Shown here one piece after another: positions 1-9,000 of a stretch of DNA of 49,327 nucleotides. The DNA comes from Xanthomonas axonopodis (GTDB lineage: Bacteria > Pseudomonadota > Gammaproteobacteria > Xanthomonadales > Xanthomonadaceae). The stretch's first letter is position 1. Each line of letters starts with the position of its first letter. The notes under the pieces are model-generated. The model ran no database searches. It worked only from the letters and a program-made list of their open reading frames with translations, and was not told the DNA's origin. A program made the position numbers and the translations under genes. The stretch is taken from the NCBI RefSeq assembly GCF_001304695.1, contig NZ_JFAQ01000164.1, forward strand, positions 1-49,327, read 5' to 3'.

Positions 1-83
1 GCCGGGACTGAACACCTAGCCGAACGAGCGGGTGAATAGCTCGTCGGTTTCTCCTGCGCAGAAACATCGTAATAGCGGTGCAT
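1..83 (-). CDS. Possible 5' end of an unknown gene leaving the left edge
   Basis: An ATG at 83 (reverse strand) is preceded by a strong GAGGAGG ribosome binding site 6 nt upstream. The frame stays open to the window edge and starts MHRYYDVSAQEKPTS. I do not recognise it. A shift of one base after residue 11 gives another plausible reading, ETDELFTRSFG, that stops at 16-18, so this could also be a tiny or frameshifted gene. The ribosome binding site is the main support. It is co-oriented with the NRDE-type pseudogene, whose stop lies 38 nt upstream, so the two may be co-transcribed. Confidence 0.35.
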   Translation of the reverse strand, partial: MHRYYDVSAQEKPTSYSPARSARCSVP

Positions 84-120
84 GCGTCGCCTCCTCGGCT
101 CTGCGCATGACGGTGGCTTG

Positions 121-903
121 TCAACGCATTGCAGGGATCTCCAGGCGTGTCTCGCCCTGGAAAATCCCATTCGGCCCGAAGCGTCGTTCGTGGATGAAGC
201 CGTGGCCGTGATGGTCCACCGCAACGATGGTGCTGGCGCGGGTGCCGTAGCTGGGGCCGCTGATGAAGGTGGCCGAGAGCAGGCGTTCGGTGGGCAGGTC
301 CACGCCGGTCTGCGGTAGCGCGGCGTCCGGCGCGATGGCCGGGTTGCCCAGGGCGGCCCACAGCGGCTGTAGGTCTTCATCGCCGTCGGCGCACCAGCGG
401 TGCAGCACCTTTGTCAGCGCGCAGCGGTCTTGGGCCACGGCGCCTCCAGCGGCCCGTTGGACATGCCATGGATGCCCGCAGCCAGTTGCCGTGCCAGTAG
501 CGGGTGGTTGCTCAGGTGCTCGCAACGGTCGGCGTCGCACAGCAACAGGTTGAAAGGTGGGAACTCGTGGGCAGCACCGGCCAGTGCCTCGGCGTAGGCA
601 GTAGCGCCCAGGCTGCTAGACAGCAGGCTGCCGGACAGATAGTCGGCGATCAGATGCCCACGCGAGCGCCCTGAGGCCGTGGCGAGCGGGTCACGCATTG
701 GTGACCACCGCAGCGCGTCCGTCCTGACCCAGGCCAACCCAACTCCCGCCGGAGCGCAGGTCGCGGCCAGCCAGCACAGTGTCGGCCGGGGCGGCCCAAC
801 GCCTGAGCGCGGCGGTGGGACGTTCGTGGAACTCATCGCGGTTGCCTGCCAGCAGCAAACGCCAGCGCGGGTGGGCTTTCCAGGCAAGGGCGACCAGACA
901 CAT
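121..903 (-). pseudogene. NRDE/TANGO2-family protein, two frameshifts
   Basis: The product is recognisable in three pieces as a TANGO2/NRDE-domain protein of about 260 residues. The N-terminal piece begins MCLVALAW and carries the name-giving motif AGNRDEFHERP. It runs to VVTNA and stops near 691. The middle piece (RDPLATASGRSRGHL to PWPKTAA) is in another frame, and the last piece (ALTKVLHRW to LEIPAMR) returns to the first frame and ends at 121. The first break looks like loss of 2 nt (VTN-VRD expected) near 700. The second looks like a gain of 2 nt in a GCGCGC run near 428. Family members are linked to heme and metabolite handling, but the role is poorly defined. As written it cannot give a full protein. 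Sequencing error is the main alternative. Confidence 0.8.
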
Positions 904-1040
904 GCCGCCGATTGTCACCTCGCTTGCGCGGTTGAGCTACGTCGCTGGCGCAATGTGAAGTGAGACGGTAGTTGGGTTTACATGGTCTTCACCGCCCTGA
1001 ATTTCCGTTCAATCTCAAAATATGAGACGAAACAGCAAAT

Positions 1041-1049
1041 TGTGGATAA
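1041..1049 (-). promoter_or_regulatory. Consensus DnaA box TTATCCACA
   Basis: The reverse strand reads TTATCCACA, a perfect match to the bacterial DnaA 9-mer. It lies 71 bp upstream of the -35 element of the mraZ promoter. A single site does not make an origin, and no cluster of further boxes is visible. It could let DnaA influence transcription of the division cluster (inference). Confidence 0.5.
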
Positions 1050-1120
1050 CCTTTGAACAAGTCTCTAAAGAGTGCTGCAACTTGTTGATGCAACTGGCGG
1101 ATTTGCGGCCTTGAAAACTG

Positions 1121-1148
1121 TTGACAACCTTTGACGCACTGCTAAGGT
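1121..1148 (+). promoter_or_regulatory. Putative sigma-70 promoter of the dcw cluster
   Basis: TTGACA at 1121-1126 is a perfect -35 element. TAAGGT at 1143-1148, 16 bp downstream, matches the -10 consensus at three of six positions. Nothing better lies between here and mraZ. The -10 abuts the first MraZ-type repeat, as expected for autorepression. Confidence 0.55.
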
Positions 1149-1210
1149 GGGCAGCGGAGGGAAAACCAGGTGTTTTGTGGTTTTTCGTGGTTTAATGATC
1201 CCCCAGTGGG
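1148..1210 (+). promoter_or_regulatory. MraZ operator, 10-bp periodic WGGK repeats
   Basis: WGGK tetramers occur at 1148 (TGGG), 1158 (AGGG), 1168 (AGGT), 1178 (TGGT) and 1188 (TGGT), exactly 10 bp apart. A further TGGG is at 1207. MraZ of other bacteria forms a ring and binds tandem TGGG-type direct repeats with about 10-bp periodicity upstream of its own gene. The array overlaps the -10 and early transcribed region of the promoter, so MraZ binding should repress the operon. This is inferred from pattern and position. Confidence 0.65.
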
Positions 1211-1229
1211 TATTTTGAGGTTGCATTCG

Positions 1230-1676
1230 GTGTTTCAGGGCGAGACTGCCATCACGGTGGACGACAAGGGGCGTATGGCGGTGCCAACCGCGTACCGCGA
1301 CCTTGTTGCGCGTGTCAGCGGCAACCGCCTGGTCCTCACCTACAACCCGTTCGAAGCCGGATGCCTGTGGCTGTACGCGGAGAAGGAATGGGAGCGGGTG
1401 CGCGACGACGTGATGTCCAAGCCCAACACTCAGCGCGTGGTCCGCACGCTGCAGCAGAAACTGGTGGGTTCTTCGGCGGTGCTCGAGCTGGACGCCAACG
1501 GCCGTCTGAGCATCCCGGCCAGCCATCGCAACGCGGTTGGCATCGAGAAAAAAGCCGTGCTGCTGGGCATGGGCGACAAATTCGAACTCTGGAGCGAGCA
1601 GGCACATCGCGCACTGATCCAACAGACATTGTCTGACGGGGATCTGGGCGATGAATTGCTCGATCTCAGGTTGTGA
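1230..1676 (+). CDS. mraZ: Transcriptional regulator MraZ
   Basis: This is the first gene of the division and cell wall cluster, a 148-residue DNA-binding protein with two AbrB-like SpoVT/MraZ repeats. The first repeat carries [14 protein letters not shown] and the second [14 protein letters not shown], the paired signature of the family. I chose the GTG at 1230 because the protein then starts at the conserved (V/M)FQGET. A GAGG site lies at 1217-1220, 9 nt upstream, and the length equals the usual MraZ length. An ATG at 1170 in the same frame would add a non-conserved tail and lies inside the operator. MraZ binds DNA repeats upstream of its own operon and is counteracted by overproduction of the downstream RsmH in some bacteria. 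It ends in a GTGA overlap with rsmH. Confidence 0.97.
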
Positions 1677-2737
1677 GCCGGGGTGCCCGGATGCGCGGTG
1701 AAGCGCAGCCCGGTCACCCGGTGTCGCAGCCGCCGGCGGCCCATGTGCCGGTGCTGTACACGCAGGTTCTGGATGGCCTGCAAGTGACCGAAAACGGAAC
1801 GTATCTGGATGGCACGTTCGGGTGTGGCGGGCACGCACGCGGCTTGCTGGAACACCTTGGCCCGGGAGGTCGACTGCTGGTGATGGACAAGGACCCCGAA
1901 GCGATCGCGGTGGCCGAACACAGCTTCGGTGGCGATGCGCGCGTGTCCATCCATCGCGGCAGTTTTGCCGGGCTCGGCCAGGTGGTTGCCGCGGCCACCG
2001 TCGACGGCATCCTGCTGGACCTGGGTGTGTCTTCGCCGCAGCTGGACATGGCCGGGCGCGGTTTCAGCTTCGGCAAGGACGGCCCGCTGGACATGCGCAT
2101 GGACCCGGACAACGGCCAGAGCGCGGCGCAGTGGCTGGCGCAGGCCAGCGAGCGCGAGATCGCCGATGTGCTGTGGACCTATGGCGAAGAACGCCAGAGC
2201 CGCCGCATCGCGCGCGCCATCGTGGCGCGGCGCGCCGAACAGCCGCTGCTGCGCACCGCCCAACTGGCCGACCTGATCGCCTCGGTGATGCCGCGCGGCG
2301 ACAGCAAGACCCACCCGGCCACGCGCAGCTTCCAGGCCATCCGCATCCACATCAATCGCGAGCTGGCCGATCTGGAAGCCGGGCTGGATGCCGCCCTGGG
2401 CGCGCTCAAGCCCGGCGGCCGGCTGGCAGTGATCAGCTTTCATTCGCTGGAAGACCGCATCGTCAAACAATTCATGGCCCGCTACGCCAAGGCCCCGCCG
2501 AGCAACCGCCGGCTGCCCGAAGCGCAGCCATTCGTGCCGACCCTGCAGCTGATCAGCGGCGCCATCAAGGCCGACGACGCCGAATTGAACGTCAACCCGC
2601 GCGCACGTACTGCGGTGTTGCGGGTGGCTGAAAAGCTGGGATTCGGGATTCGGAATTCGGGATTGGAGGAGCGCTCTAAGCGAATCCCCAATCCCCAATC
2701 CCCAATCCCGGCGTCTCCGAACGGAGACGCTGCATGA
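1673..2737 (+). CDS. rsmH: 16S rRNA (cytosine(1402)-N4)-methyltransferase RsmH (MraW)
   Basis: RsmH transfers a methyl group from S-adenosylmethionine to N4 of C1402 in 16S rRNA. The SAM-binding loop is [12 protein letters not shown] (around residues 46-57), where many relatives have FGRGGH or FGGGGH. Further family motifs are [28 protein letters not shown] and [12 protein letters not shown]. It starts with GTG at 1673, overlapping the mraZ stop; an in-frame ATG at 1691 is the alternative. The last 30 or so residues (from [13 protein letters not shown] to PNPQSPIPA) do not belong to the family and are translated from an intergenic repeat at 2638-2711. The stop overlaps the ftsL ATG by 4 nt. 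Confidence 0.97.
2638..2711 (+). repeat. Paired GGGATT / AATCCC repeat, copy 1
   Basis: The left arm (about 2638-2667) is GGGATTCGGGATTCGG followed by GGGATTGG. The right arm (2681-2711) holds CGAATCCCCAATCCC with two further AATCCC units. The arms are imperfect inverted repeats separated by about 13 nt and could form a large hairpin in RNA. Six related pairs occur in the left half of the window. This copy lies inside the rsmH reading frame. Confidence 0.85.
2711..2730 (+). promoter_or_regulatory. Hairpin covering the ftsL ribosome binding site
   Basis: GCGTCTCCG (2711-2719) and CGGAGACGC (2722-2730) form a 9-bp perfect inverted repeat ending 3 nt before the ftsL ATG. The only Shine-Dalgarno-like bases (GGAG, 2723-2726) are inside the stem. 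Ribosomes finishing rsmH would open it, giving tight translational coupling (inference). Confidence 0.6.
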
Positions 2738-2997
2738 GCCGCCTGCTGCTCATCGTGCTGCTGGCTTGCAGCATCGCCTCGGCGATCGGTGTGGTGTACA
2801 TGCGCCACATGCATCGCAAGCTGTTCGTGCAGTTGTCCAAGCTTGAACACACACGCGACGAATTGAATATCGAATTCGGCCGGCTGCAGCTGGAGCAGGC
2901 CACGTGGGCGGAAAGCAACCGGGTCGATCAGGTCGCGCGTGCGCGCATCGGGATGAAGTTCCCGGAGACCAACGACATCGTGGTGGTGCGCCCATGA
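2734..2997 (+). CDS. ftsL: Cell division protein FtsL
   Basis: An 87-residue bitopic inner membrane protein of the divisome, where FtsL forms the FtsQLB complex that activates septal peptidoglycan synthesis. It has a short cytoplasmic start, one membrane segment (about residues 3-22, [20 protein letters not shown]), then a periplasmic coiled-coil region with leucine spacing ([16 protein letters not shown]). Length, topology and position between rsmH and ftsI fit FtsL. The ATG overlaps the rsmH stop, and the ribosome binding site is buried in a hairpin (2711-2730). Confidence 0.95.
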   Translation: MSRLLLIVLLACSIASAIGVVYMRHMHRKLFVQLSKLEHTRDELNIEFGRLQLEQATWAESNRVDQVARARIGMKFPETNDIVVVRP

Positions 2998-3064
2998 CAG
3001 GTTGGCAGAGCAGCCGTTTTGCACGGCGCAGTCGCCGCCAGGACGGCGCACGGGGAGGTGTGCG

Positions 3065-4933
3065 GTGAAGGCCGGTCGCAACCGCCCCCGTAGCAATTTC
3101 AATCTCCGTGGTCGCCTGACCCTGGTCGGCATTGCGCTTGGCCTGTGCTCGGTGACGCTGATCGGGCGCGCGGCATATGTGCAGCTGGTCAATCGCGATT
3201 TTTACCAGCGTCAGGGCGAAGCGCGTTACCTGCGCGAACTGCCCATCGCCACCTCGCGCGGCATGATCACCGACCGCAACGGCGAGCCGCTGGCGGTGTC
3301 CACGCCGGTGGAATCGATCTGGGTCAATCCGCAGGAACTGCTGCGCAACCCCGACCGCATTCCCGAGCTGGCCAAGGCGCTCGGGCAGCCGCTGGACGAA
3401 TTGAACGCCAAGCTGGCACAAAAGGCCGGCAAGGAATTCATGTACCTGCAGCGCCGGATCAATCCGGACAAGGCACATGCCATCGTCGATTTGAAGATTC
3501 CCGGCGTGTTCTCGCAGCGCGAGTTCCGCCGCTTCTATCCGCAAGGCGAGGCGATGGCCCATGTGCTGGGTTTCACCAATATCGACGACCGCGGCCAGGA
3601 AGGTCTTGAGCTGGCGTTCGACGAATGGCTGCGCGGCAAGCCCGGCTCCAAGAAGGTGGTGCGCGATGCACGCGGCGCCATCGTGGAAAGCGTGGACCTG
3701 GTGCGTCCGGCGCAGCCGGGCAAGGACCTGACGCTGAGCATCGACCGCCGCATCCAGTTCCTGGCCTACAAGGAACTGCGTAAAGCCTTGGTCGAAAACA
3801 ACGCGGCCGGCGGTTCGATGGTGGTGATGGACGTGGCCACCGGCGAAGTGCTGGCGATGGTCAACCTGCCCACCTACAACCCCAATTCGGTCACCGGCAT
3901 CAATCCGTCGGCGCGCCGCAACCGGGCGGTCACCGATCTGGTCGAGCCGGGTTCGACGATGAAGCCGCTGACCGTGGCCACCGCGCTGACCGCCGGCGTG
4001 GTGACCAAGGACACCATTATCGACACCAACCCCGGCTACATGTCGGTGGGGCGCTTCACCATCCGCGATGTGCCGCGCAACAACGGCGTGCTCAACGTGA
4101 CCGGCGTGATCACCCGTAGCTCGAACATCGGTGCGGCCAAGATCGCAGCCAAGGTGCCGGACCAGACCTTCTATCAGTCGATCCGCAACTTCGGGTATGG
4201 CAGCGCGCCGCATAGCGGGTTCCCCGGCGAATCGGCCGGCGTGGTGCTGCAGCCGGCGCGCTGGAGCGGCCCGTCCAAGACCACGATGTCCTACGGCTAC
4301 GGTCTGTCGGTGACTCCGCTGCAGATTGCGCAGGCGTACGCCACGCTCGGCAACGGCGGCAAGCTCACTCCGCCGACCTTCGTGCGTGGCCAGCACAACG
4401 AAACCCGTCAGGTGATCACGCCGGAAGTGGCGCGCCAGGTCATCGACATGATGGAAACCGTGGTCACCCAGGGCGGCGCCAAGGGCGCGGCAGTTCTGGG
4501 GTACCACGTGGCCGGCAAGACCGGTACCGCACGCAAGAATGGCGCCAACGGCTACGAGCGCGGGCATTACAACGCACTGTTCGCCGGCCTGGTGCCGGCC
4601 ACGCGCCCGCGTTTTGCCACCGTCATCGTGATCAACGATCCGCAAGGCAAGGTGTATTACGGCGGTTTGGTGTCGGCGCCGGTCTTCCACCGGGTGATGG
4701 AAGGCGCGCTGCGCCTGATGGACGTGCCGCCGGACGATATCCAGTCGTGGCTGGCCGCACAGGCTGCCGGCAAGACCGGCCAGCCGGTGGCCAAGCCGCA
4801 ATCGGTCGATCCGGACCCGGCGCTGGTGCCGGACCCGGTGGATGAAGTCTCTGCCGGCATTCCGACCGCACTGGCGCCTGCGCCGGCTGCCGCGCCAGCG
4901 CAGCCCGCGCCATTGCAGGAGAGCCGCCAGTGA
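3065..4933 (+). CDS. ftsI: Peptidoglycan D,D-transpeptidase FtsI (PBP3)
   Basis: Septum-specific class B penicillin-binding protein that crosslinks peptidoglycan at the division site. It has an N-terminal membrane anchor (about residues 16-36), a PBP dimerisation domain ([16 protein letters not shown]) and a transpeptidase domain. The catalytic motifs are STMK (Ser297, Lys300), SSN (352-354) and KTGT (485-488). I chose GTG at 3065 because GGGGAGG at 3052-3058 lies 6 nt before it and the charged N-terminus fits the family. A TTG at 3002 in frame would add 21 unlikely residues. The length is then 622 residues. The C-terminus is an Ala/Pro-rich tail. It overlaps murE by 4 nt. Confidence 0.97.
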   Translation: MKAGRNRPRSNFNLRGRLTLVGIALGLCSVTLIGRAAYVQLVNRDFYQRQGEARYLRELPIATSRGMITDRNGEPLAVSTPVESIWVNPQELLRNPDRIPELAKALGQPLDELNAKLAQKAGKEFMYLQRRINPDKAHAIVDLKIPGVFSQREFRRFYPQGEAMAHVLGFTNIDDRGQEGLELAFDEWLRGKPGSKKVVRDARGAIVESVDLVRPAQPGKDLTLSIDRRIQFLAYKELRKALVENNAAGGSMVVMDVATGEVLAMVNLPTYNPNSVTGINPSARRNRAVTDLVEPGSTMKPLTVATALTAGVVTKDTIIDTNPGYMSVGRFTIRDVPRNNGVLNVTGVITRSSNIGAAKIAAKVPDQTFYQSIRNFGYGSAPHSGFPGESAGVVLQPARWSGPSKTTMSYGYGLSVTPLQIAQAYATLGNGGKLTPPTFVRGQHNETRQVITPEVARQVIDMMETVVTQGGAKGAAVLGYHVAGKTGTARKNGANGYERGHYNALFAGLVPATRPRFATVIVINDPQGKVYYGGLVSAPVFHRVMEGALRLMDVPPDDIQSWLAAQAAGKTGQPVAKPQSVDPDPALVPDPVDEVSAGIPTALAPAPAAAPAQPAPLQESRQ

Positions 4934-6417
4934 GCCGCTGCATGGCGCTTTCGCAGTTATTGCCGGACGTGGCGTTGACGCACGACGTGCAGGTGTCCGG
5001 GCTGGTGATGGATGGCCGTGCCGTGCGCCCGGGCGATGCGTTCGTGGCGATCGCCGGTTTCGGTGCGCATGGTCTGGGCTTTGTCGAACAGGCGCGCGCC
5101 AATGGCGCGGCGGCGGTGTTGTTCGAGCCGCCGGCGCCCGACGGTCTGCCGGTCCCGGTCGATGCGATTGCCGTGCCCGGTTTACGCGCGCGGCTTGGCG
5201 CGATGGCCGATCAATTTCATGGCCGGCCGTCGCAGGCGATGCGCATGGTCGGCGTTACCGGTACCAACGGCAAGACCTCCACCGTGCAGTTGCTGGCGCA
5301 GGCGTTGACGCTGCTCGGTACGCCCACCGGCACGCTCGGCACGCTGGGCGTGGGCCTGTACGGCGCGGCCGTGCCGACCGGTTTCACCACGCCGCTGGTG
5401 CTGCCCACGCATGCCCTGCTGGCGCAGTTGCGAGATGAGGGTGCGCAGGCCGTGGCAATGGAAGTCAGCTCGCACGCGCTCGATCAGGGCCGTGTGGATG
5501 CAGTGCATTTCGATGTGGCGGTGTTCACCAATCTCACCCGCGACCATCTCGACTACCACGGCGACATGGCGCAGTACGGTGCAGCCAAGGCCAAGCTGTT
5601 CACCCGCGCCGGGTTGAAGGCGGCCGTGGTGAACCTGGACGATGCGTTCGGCCACACGCTGTTCGCCGCGCTCGATCCGGCGCTGCGCGCGATCGGTGTG
5701 AGCTCGCGCGCGCATGCCGACGCCAGCGTGAGCGCGCAGGCACTGCAGCTGGACCACAACGGCATCAACTTTGCGTTGAATGTCCAGGGCGAAGTGCATC
5801 CGGTGCATTCGCCGCTGCTGGGCCGTTTCAACGTGGATAACCTGCTGGCCGTGGCCGGCGCGCTGTGGGCGATGGAGTTTGCGCCTGCGCGCATCGCCAG
5901 CGTGCTCGGCCAGTTGCAGCCCATCCATGGCCGCATGAACCGCCTCGGTGGCGCACATGGCGCACCGTTGGTGGTGGTCGATTACGCACACACGCCCGAT
6001 GCGCTGGAACAGGCATTGAGCAGCCTGCGTTCGCATGCGCAGGACCGCCTGATCTGCGTGTTCGGCTGCGGCGGCGAACGCGACACCGGCAAGCGCCCGC
6101 AGATGGCGGCGATCGCCGAGCTCAAGGCCGACGTGGCGATCGTGACCGACGACAACCCGCGTGGCGAAGATGGCGATGCGATCGTGGCCGATATCCTGCG
6201 CGGCTTCGCGCGACCGGATGCGGCCATCGTGCAGCGCGACCGCGCCGCTGCGATCCATCAGGCCATCGGCATGGCCAGCCCGTCGGACATCGTGTTGATC
6301 GCCGGCAAGGGCCACGAGCCGTATCAGGAAGTTGCAGGCGTGCGGCATGCCTTCGACGACGCCATCGTGGCGGCGCAGGCGCTGCTGCCGCGGACCGTCT
6401 TGGGAGTGCGCCCATGA
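4930..6417 (+). CDS. murE: UDP-MurNAc-L-Ala-D-Glu:meso-DAP ligase MurE
   Basis: Cytoplasmic ligase that adds meso-diaminopimelate to UDP-MurNAc-L-Ala-D-Glu using ATP. The Mur ligase P-loop is [10 protein letters not shown] (residues 108-117). Other conserved stretches are [11 protein letters not shown] with [12 protein letters not shown], the HGRMNRL loop, and DYAHTPDAL. The DDNPR motif near residue 410 marks the enzyme as specific for diaminopimelate rather than lysine. The start is GTG at 4930, overlapping the ftsI stop (GTGA). The 495-residue length is normal. The stop overlaps the murF ATG. Confidence 0.97.
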   Translation: MSRCMALSQLLPDVALTHDVQVSGLVMDGRAVRPGDAFVAIAGFGAHGLGFVEQARANGAAAVLFEPPAPDGLPVPVDAIAVPGLRARLGAMADQFHGRPSQAMRMVGVTGTNGKTSTVQLLAQALTLLGTPTGTLGTLGVGLYGAAVPTGFTTPLVLPTHALLAQLRDEGAQAVAMEVSSHALDQGRVDAVHFDVAVFTNLTRDHLDYHGDMAQYGAAKAKLFTRAGLKAAVVNLDDAFGHTLFAALDPALRAIGVSSRAHADASVSAQALQLDHNGINFALNVQGEVHPVHSPLLGRFNVDNLLAVAGALWAMEFAPARIASVLGQLQPIHGRMNRLGGAHGAPLVVVDYAHTPDALEQALSSLRSHAQDRLICVFGCGGERDTGKRPQMAAIAELKADVAIVTDDNPRGEDGDAIVADILRGFARPDAAIVQRDRAAAIHQAIGMASPSDIVLIAGKGHEPYQEVAGVRHAFDDAIVAAQALLPRTVLGVRP

Positions 6418-7925
6418 AGCTCACGCCCCTGTCGTTGATTGCCCATTGGGCGTGCGGCGAGCTGCACGGCGACGACGCCATGATCGATGCCGTCGGCAAC
6501 GACACCCGCACGCTGGCCGACGGCAGCCTGTATGTGGCGCTGCGCGGCGAACGCTTCGATGGGCACGATTTCGCTGCCGAGGCGGTGGCGCGCGGTGCGA
6601 GCGGTTTGCTGGTCGATCGCCTGCTGCCGGCGCAGCGCGTGCCGCAGGTGGTGGTGAACAACACAGAGCTGGCGTTGGCGCGCATCGCCGCCGGCATGCA
6701 ACGCGACCGCGCCACGCGTGTGCTTGCACTGACTGGCTCCAACGGCAAGACCAGCGTCAAGGCACTGCTGTTGTCGATCCTGACCGAAGCCGGGCGCGTG
6801 GATGGCACCACTGTGTACGCCACGCCGGGCAACCGCAACAACGAGATCGGCCTGCCGCTGGCGGTGATTGCCGCGCCTGACGATGCGGACTTTGCGATCT
6901 ACGAAATGGGCGCCGGCAAGCCGGGCGATATCGCCTATCTCACCGAGATTGCGCAGCCGCATGTCGCACTGGTCAATAACATCGCGCCCGCGCATCTGGA
7001 ACGCCTGGGCAGCCTGCTCGGCGTCGCACGGACCAAGGGCGCCATCTACGCCGCATTGCCTGCCGATGGTGTGGCGGTGATCAACGCCGACGACGCGTTC
7101 GGCATGTGGTTCGAACAGCAGTTGCAGACCCAGCCGGTGCAGGGACGTCGCGTGTTGCGCTATGGCTTGCAGGCCAGTGCCGAGATCACTGCGCGTCACC
7201 TGCGGCTGCACATTGGCGGGGTGCAGTTCACCCTGGTGACACCGCAGGGCGAGGCGCAGATTGCGCTGCCGTTACCCGGCCGTCACAGCGTGCTCAACGC
7301 ACTGGCGGCAACCGGCCTTGCACTGGGTGCCGGCATTGCCTTGCCGGTGATCGCGGCCGGTCTGGCGCAGGCGCGCGCGGTGGCCGGCCGGCAGATTGCA
7401 CAGACCTTGCCCAATGGCGCGGTACTGATCGACGACAGCTACAACGCCAACCCGGGCTCGCTGGATGCGGCCATCGATGCCTTGGCCGCCGCACCGGGCG
7501 AAGGCTGGCTGGTGCTGGGCGACATGCGCGAACTCGGCGCCGAAGGCGTTGCATTGCATGCCGCCGCCGGACGTCGCGCACGCGCCGCCAAGCTGCAGCG
7601 CCTGTACGCGCTGGGCGAGCTCAGCGCCGCCGCAGCGCAGGCATTCGGCAATGGCGGCCGCGTGTTCGCCACGCACGCCGAGTTGATCGACGCCTTGCAG
7701 GCGGATCTGGTAGATGCCGCCAGCCAGCAACAGCAAACGCCGCAGCACGGATCAGGAAATACGCAGGAACATGCAGTGATTCACCAGCAGCAATCGCTAT
7801 CCATCAACGCTCTTGCGGGCGCCGCCTCCATCACGATCCTGGTGAAGGGCTCGCGCGGCAGCGCGATGGACCGCGTCGTCACCGCGCTGCTCGCATCGGC
7901 GGAGGGCGCATCCCATGCTGCTTGA
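6414..7925 (+). CDS. murF: UDP-MurNAc-tripeptide:D-Ala-D-Ala ligase MurF
   Basis: Adds D-Ala-D-Ala to the UDP-MurNAc-tripeptide, completing the cytoplasmic pentapeptide precursor. Visible family motifs are [12 protein letters not shown] (P-loop), [36 protein letters not shown] and VLGDMRELG. The start at 6414 gives the expected N-terminal domain ([21 protein letters not shown]). The protein has 503 residues. A polar, Gln-rich insert of about 35 residues ([14 protein letters not shown] to VIHQQQS) lies near the C-terminus, just before the conserved ILVKGSRG motif; the core motifs on both sides are intact. It overlaps mraY by 11 nt. Confidence 0.97.
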   Translation: MKLTPLSLIAHWACGELHGDDAMIDAVGNDTRTLADGSLYVALRGERFDGHDFAAEAVARGASGLLVDRLLPAQRVPQVVVNNTELALARIAAGMQRDRATRVLALTGSNGKTSVKALLLSILTEAGRVDGTTVYATPGNRNNEIGLPLAVIAAPDDADFAIYEMGAGKPGDIAYLTEIAQPHVALVNNIAPAHLERLGSLLGVARTKGAIYAALPADGVAVINADDAFGMWFEQQLQTQPVQGRRVLRYGLQASAEITARHLRLHIGGVQFTLVTPQGEAQIALPLPGRHSVLNALAATGLALGAGIALPVIAAGLAQARAVAGRQIAQTLPNGAVLIDDSYNANPGSLDAAIDALAAAPGEGWLVLGDMRELGAEGVALHAAAGRRARAAKLQRLYALGELSAAAAQAFGNGGRVFATHAELIDALQADLVDAASQQQQTPQHGSGNTQEHAVIHQQQSLSINALAGAASITILVKGSRGSAMDRVVTALLASAEGASHAA

Positions 7926-9000
7926 GTTGGCCCGTTGGCTGCAGCAACTGGAGAGCCTGTTCGGGCTGTTCAACTATCTGACCTTCCGCGGCATCCTGGC
8001 GGCGCTGACGGCGCTGTTCCTGTCGCTGTGGATGGGCCCGGCGGTGATCCGCAAGCTCGCCCAGTTCAAGGGCGGCCAGCCGATCCGCCAGGACGGCCCG
8101 CAAACGCATTTTTCCAAGGCCGGCACGCCGACCATGGGCGGTTCGCTGATCCTGCTCACCGTCACCTTGTCGGTGCTGCTGTGGGGCGACCTGCGCAACC
8201 GCTATGTGTGGCTGGTGCTGGCGGTGATGATCTGCTTCGGTGCGATCGGCTGGTACGACGACTGGATCAAGATCGTCAAACGCGATCCCAATGGGTTGAA
8301 GTCGCGCTGGAAGTATCTGCTGCAGTCGATCTTCGGTCTGGCCGCCGGCTTGTTCCTGTACTACACCGCCGACGTGCCGGCGGCGATCACGTTCTACATC
8401 CCGATGTTCAAGTCGATCGCGCTGCCGCTGGCCGGCGTGAGCTTCGTGGTGATCGCCTACTTCTGGATCGTGGGCTTCTCCAACGCGGTGAACCTCACCG
8501 ATGGGCTGGATGGTCTGGCCATCATGCCGACCGTGCTGGTGGCTTGCGCGCTGGGCGTGTTCGCGTATGCGTCCGGCAATGTGGTGTTTGCCGAATATCT
8601 GAAAATTCCGCTGATTCCCGGTGCCGGCGAGCTGATCATCATCTGCTCGGCGATCGCCGGGGCAGGGCTTGGTTTTCTGTGGTTCAACACCTATCCGGCG
8701 ATGGTGTTCATGGGTGACATCGGCGCGCTGTCGCTGGGTGCGGTGCTCGGCACCATCGCGGTGATCGTGCGCCATGAGATGGTGCTGGTGATCATGGGCG
8801 GCGTGTTCGTGATCGAAACGCTGTCGGTGATTATCCAGGTGGCCAGCTTCAAGCTGACCGGCAAGCGCGTGTTCCGCATGGCGCCGATTCACCACCATTT
8901 CGAGCTCAAGGGTTGGCCTGAGCCGCGCGTGATCGTGCGCTTCTGGATCATTTCGGTGGTGCTGGTGCTGATCGGCCTTGCCACCTTGAAGGTGCGCTGA
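7915..9000 (+). CDS. mraY: Phospho-MurNAc-pentapeptide transferase MraY
   Basis: Inner membrane enzyme that transfers phospho-MurNAc-pentapeptide to undecaprenyl phosphate, making lipid I. It has 361 residues with about ten hydrophobic segments. Signature motifs are [41 protein letters not shown] and the histidine motif [12 protein letters not shown]. The catalytic Asp pair is in YDDW and the NLTDGLDG loop. The ATG at 7915 lies inside the murF frame (11 nt overlap). The stop overlaps the ftsW ATG (TGATG). Confidence 0.97.
   Translation: MLLELARWLQQLESLFGLFNYLTFRGILAALTALFLSLWMGPAVIRKLAQFKGGQPIRQDGPQTHFSKAGTPTMGGSLILLTVTLSVLLWGDLRNRYVWLVLAVMICFGAIGWYDDWIKIVKRDPNGLKSRWKYLLQSIFGLAAGLFLYYTADVPAAITFYIPMFKSIALPLAGVSFVVIAYFWIVGFSNAVNLTDGLDGLAIMPTVLVACALGVFAYASGNVVFAEYLKIPLIPGAGELIIICSAIAGAGLGFLWFNTYPAMVFMGDIGALSLGAVLGTIAVIVRHEMVLVIMGGVFVIETLSVIIQVASFKLTGKRVFRMAPIHHHFELKGWPEPRVIVRFWIISVVLVLIGLATLKVR

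Larger units (their letters stand above)
904..1229 (+). promoter_or_regulatory. dcw cluster leader region
   Basis: This stretch between the divergent NRDE-type gene and mraZ contains no convincing gene. It is more AT-rich than its surroundings and holds a DnaA box (1041-1049), a sigma-70-like promoter (1121-1148) and a 10-bp periodic MraZ operator (1148-1210), each listed separately. A short imperfect direct repeat, TGCAACTTG/TGCAACTGG, sits at about 1077-1098. Confidence 0.75.

Noticed and set aside
1041-1049. Chromosomal replication origin at the dcw leader
   Set aside because: Only one DnaA box is visible, with no box cluster, AT-rich unwinding element, dnaA or gidA nearby.
2638-2711. CRISPR array from the AATCCC repeats
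   Set aside because: Units are 5-8 nt, tandem or inverted, with no spacers of constant length and no cas genes.
2750-4801. Long reverse-strand open frame (683 codons) opposite ftsL and ftsI
   Set aside because: It is antisense to two certain genes, has no family-like product and reflects high third-position GC.
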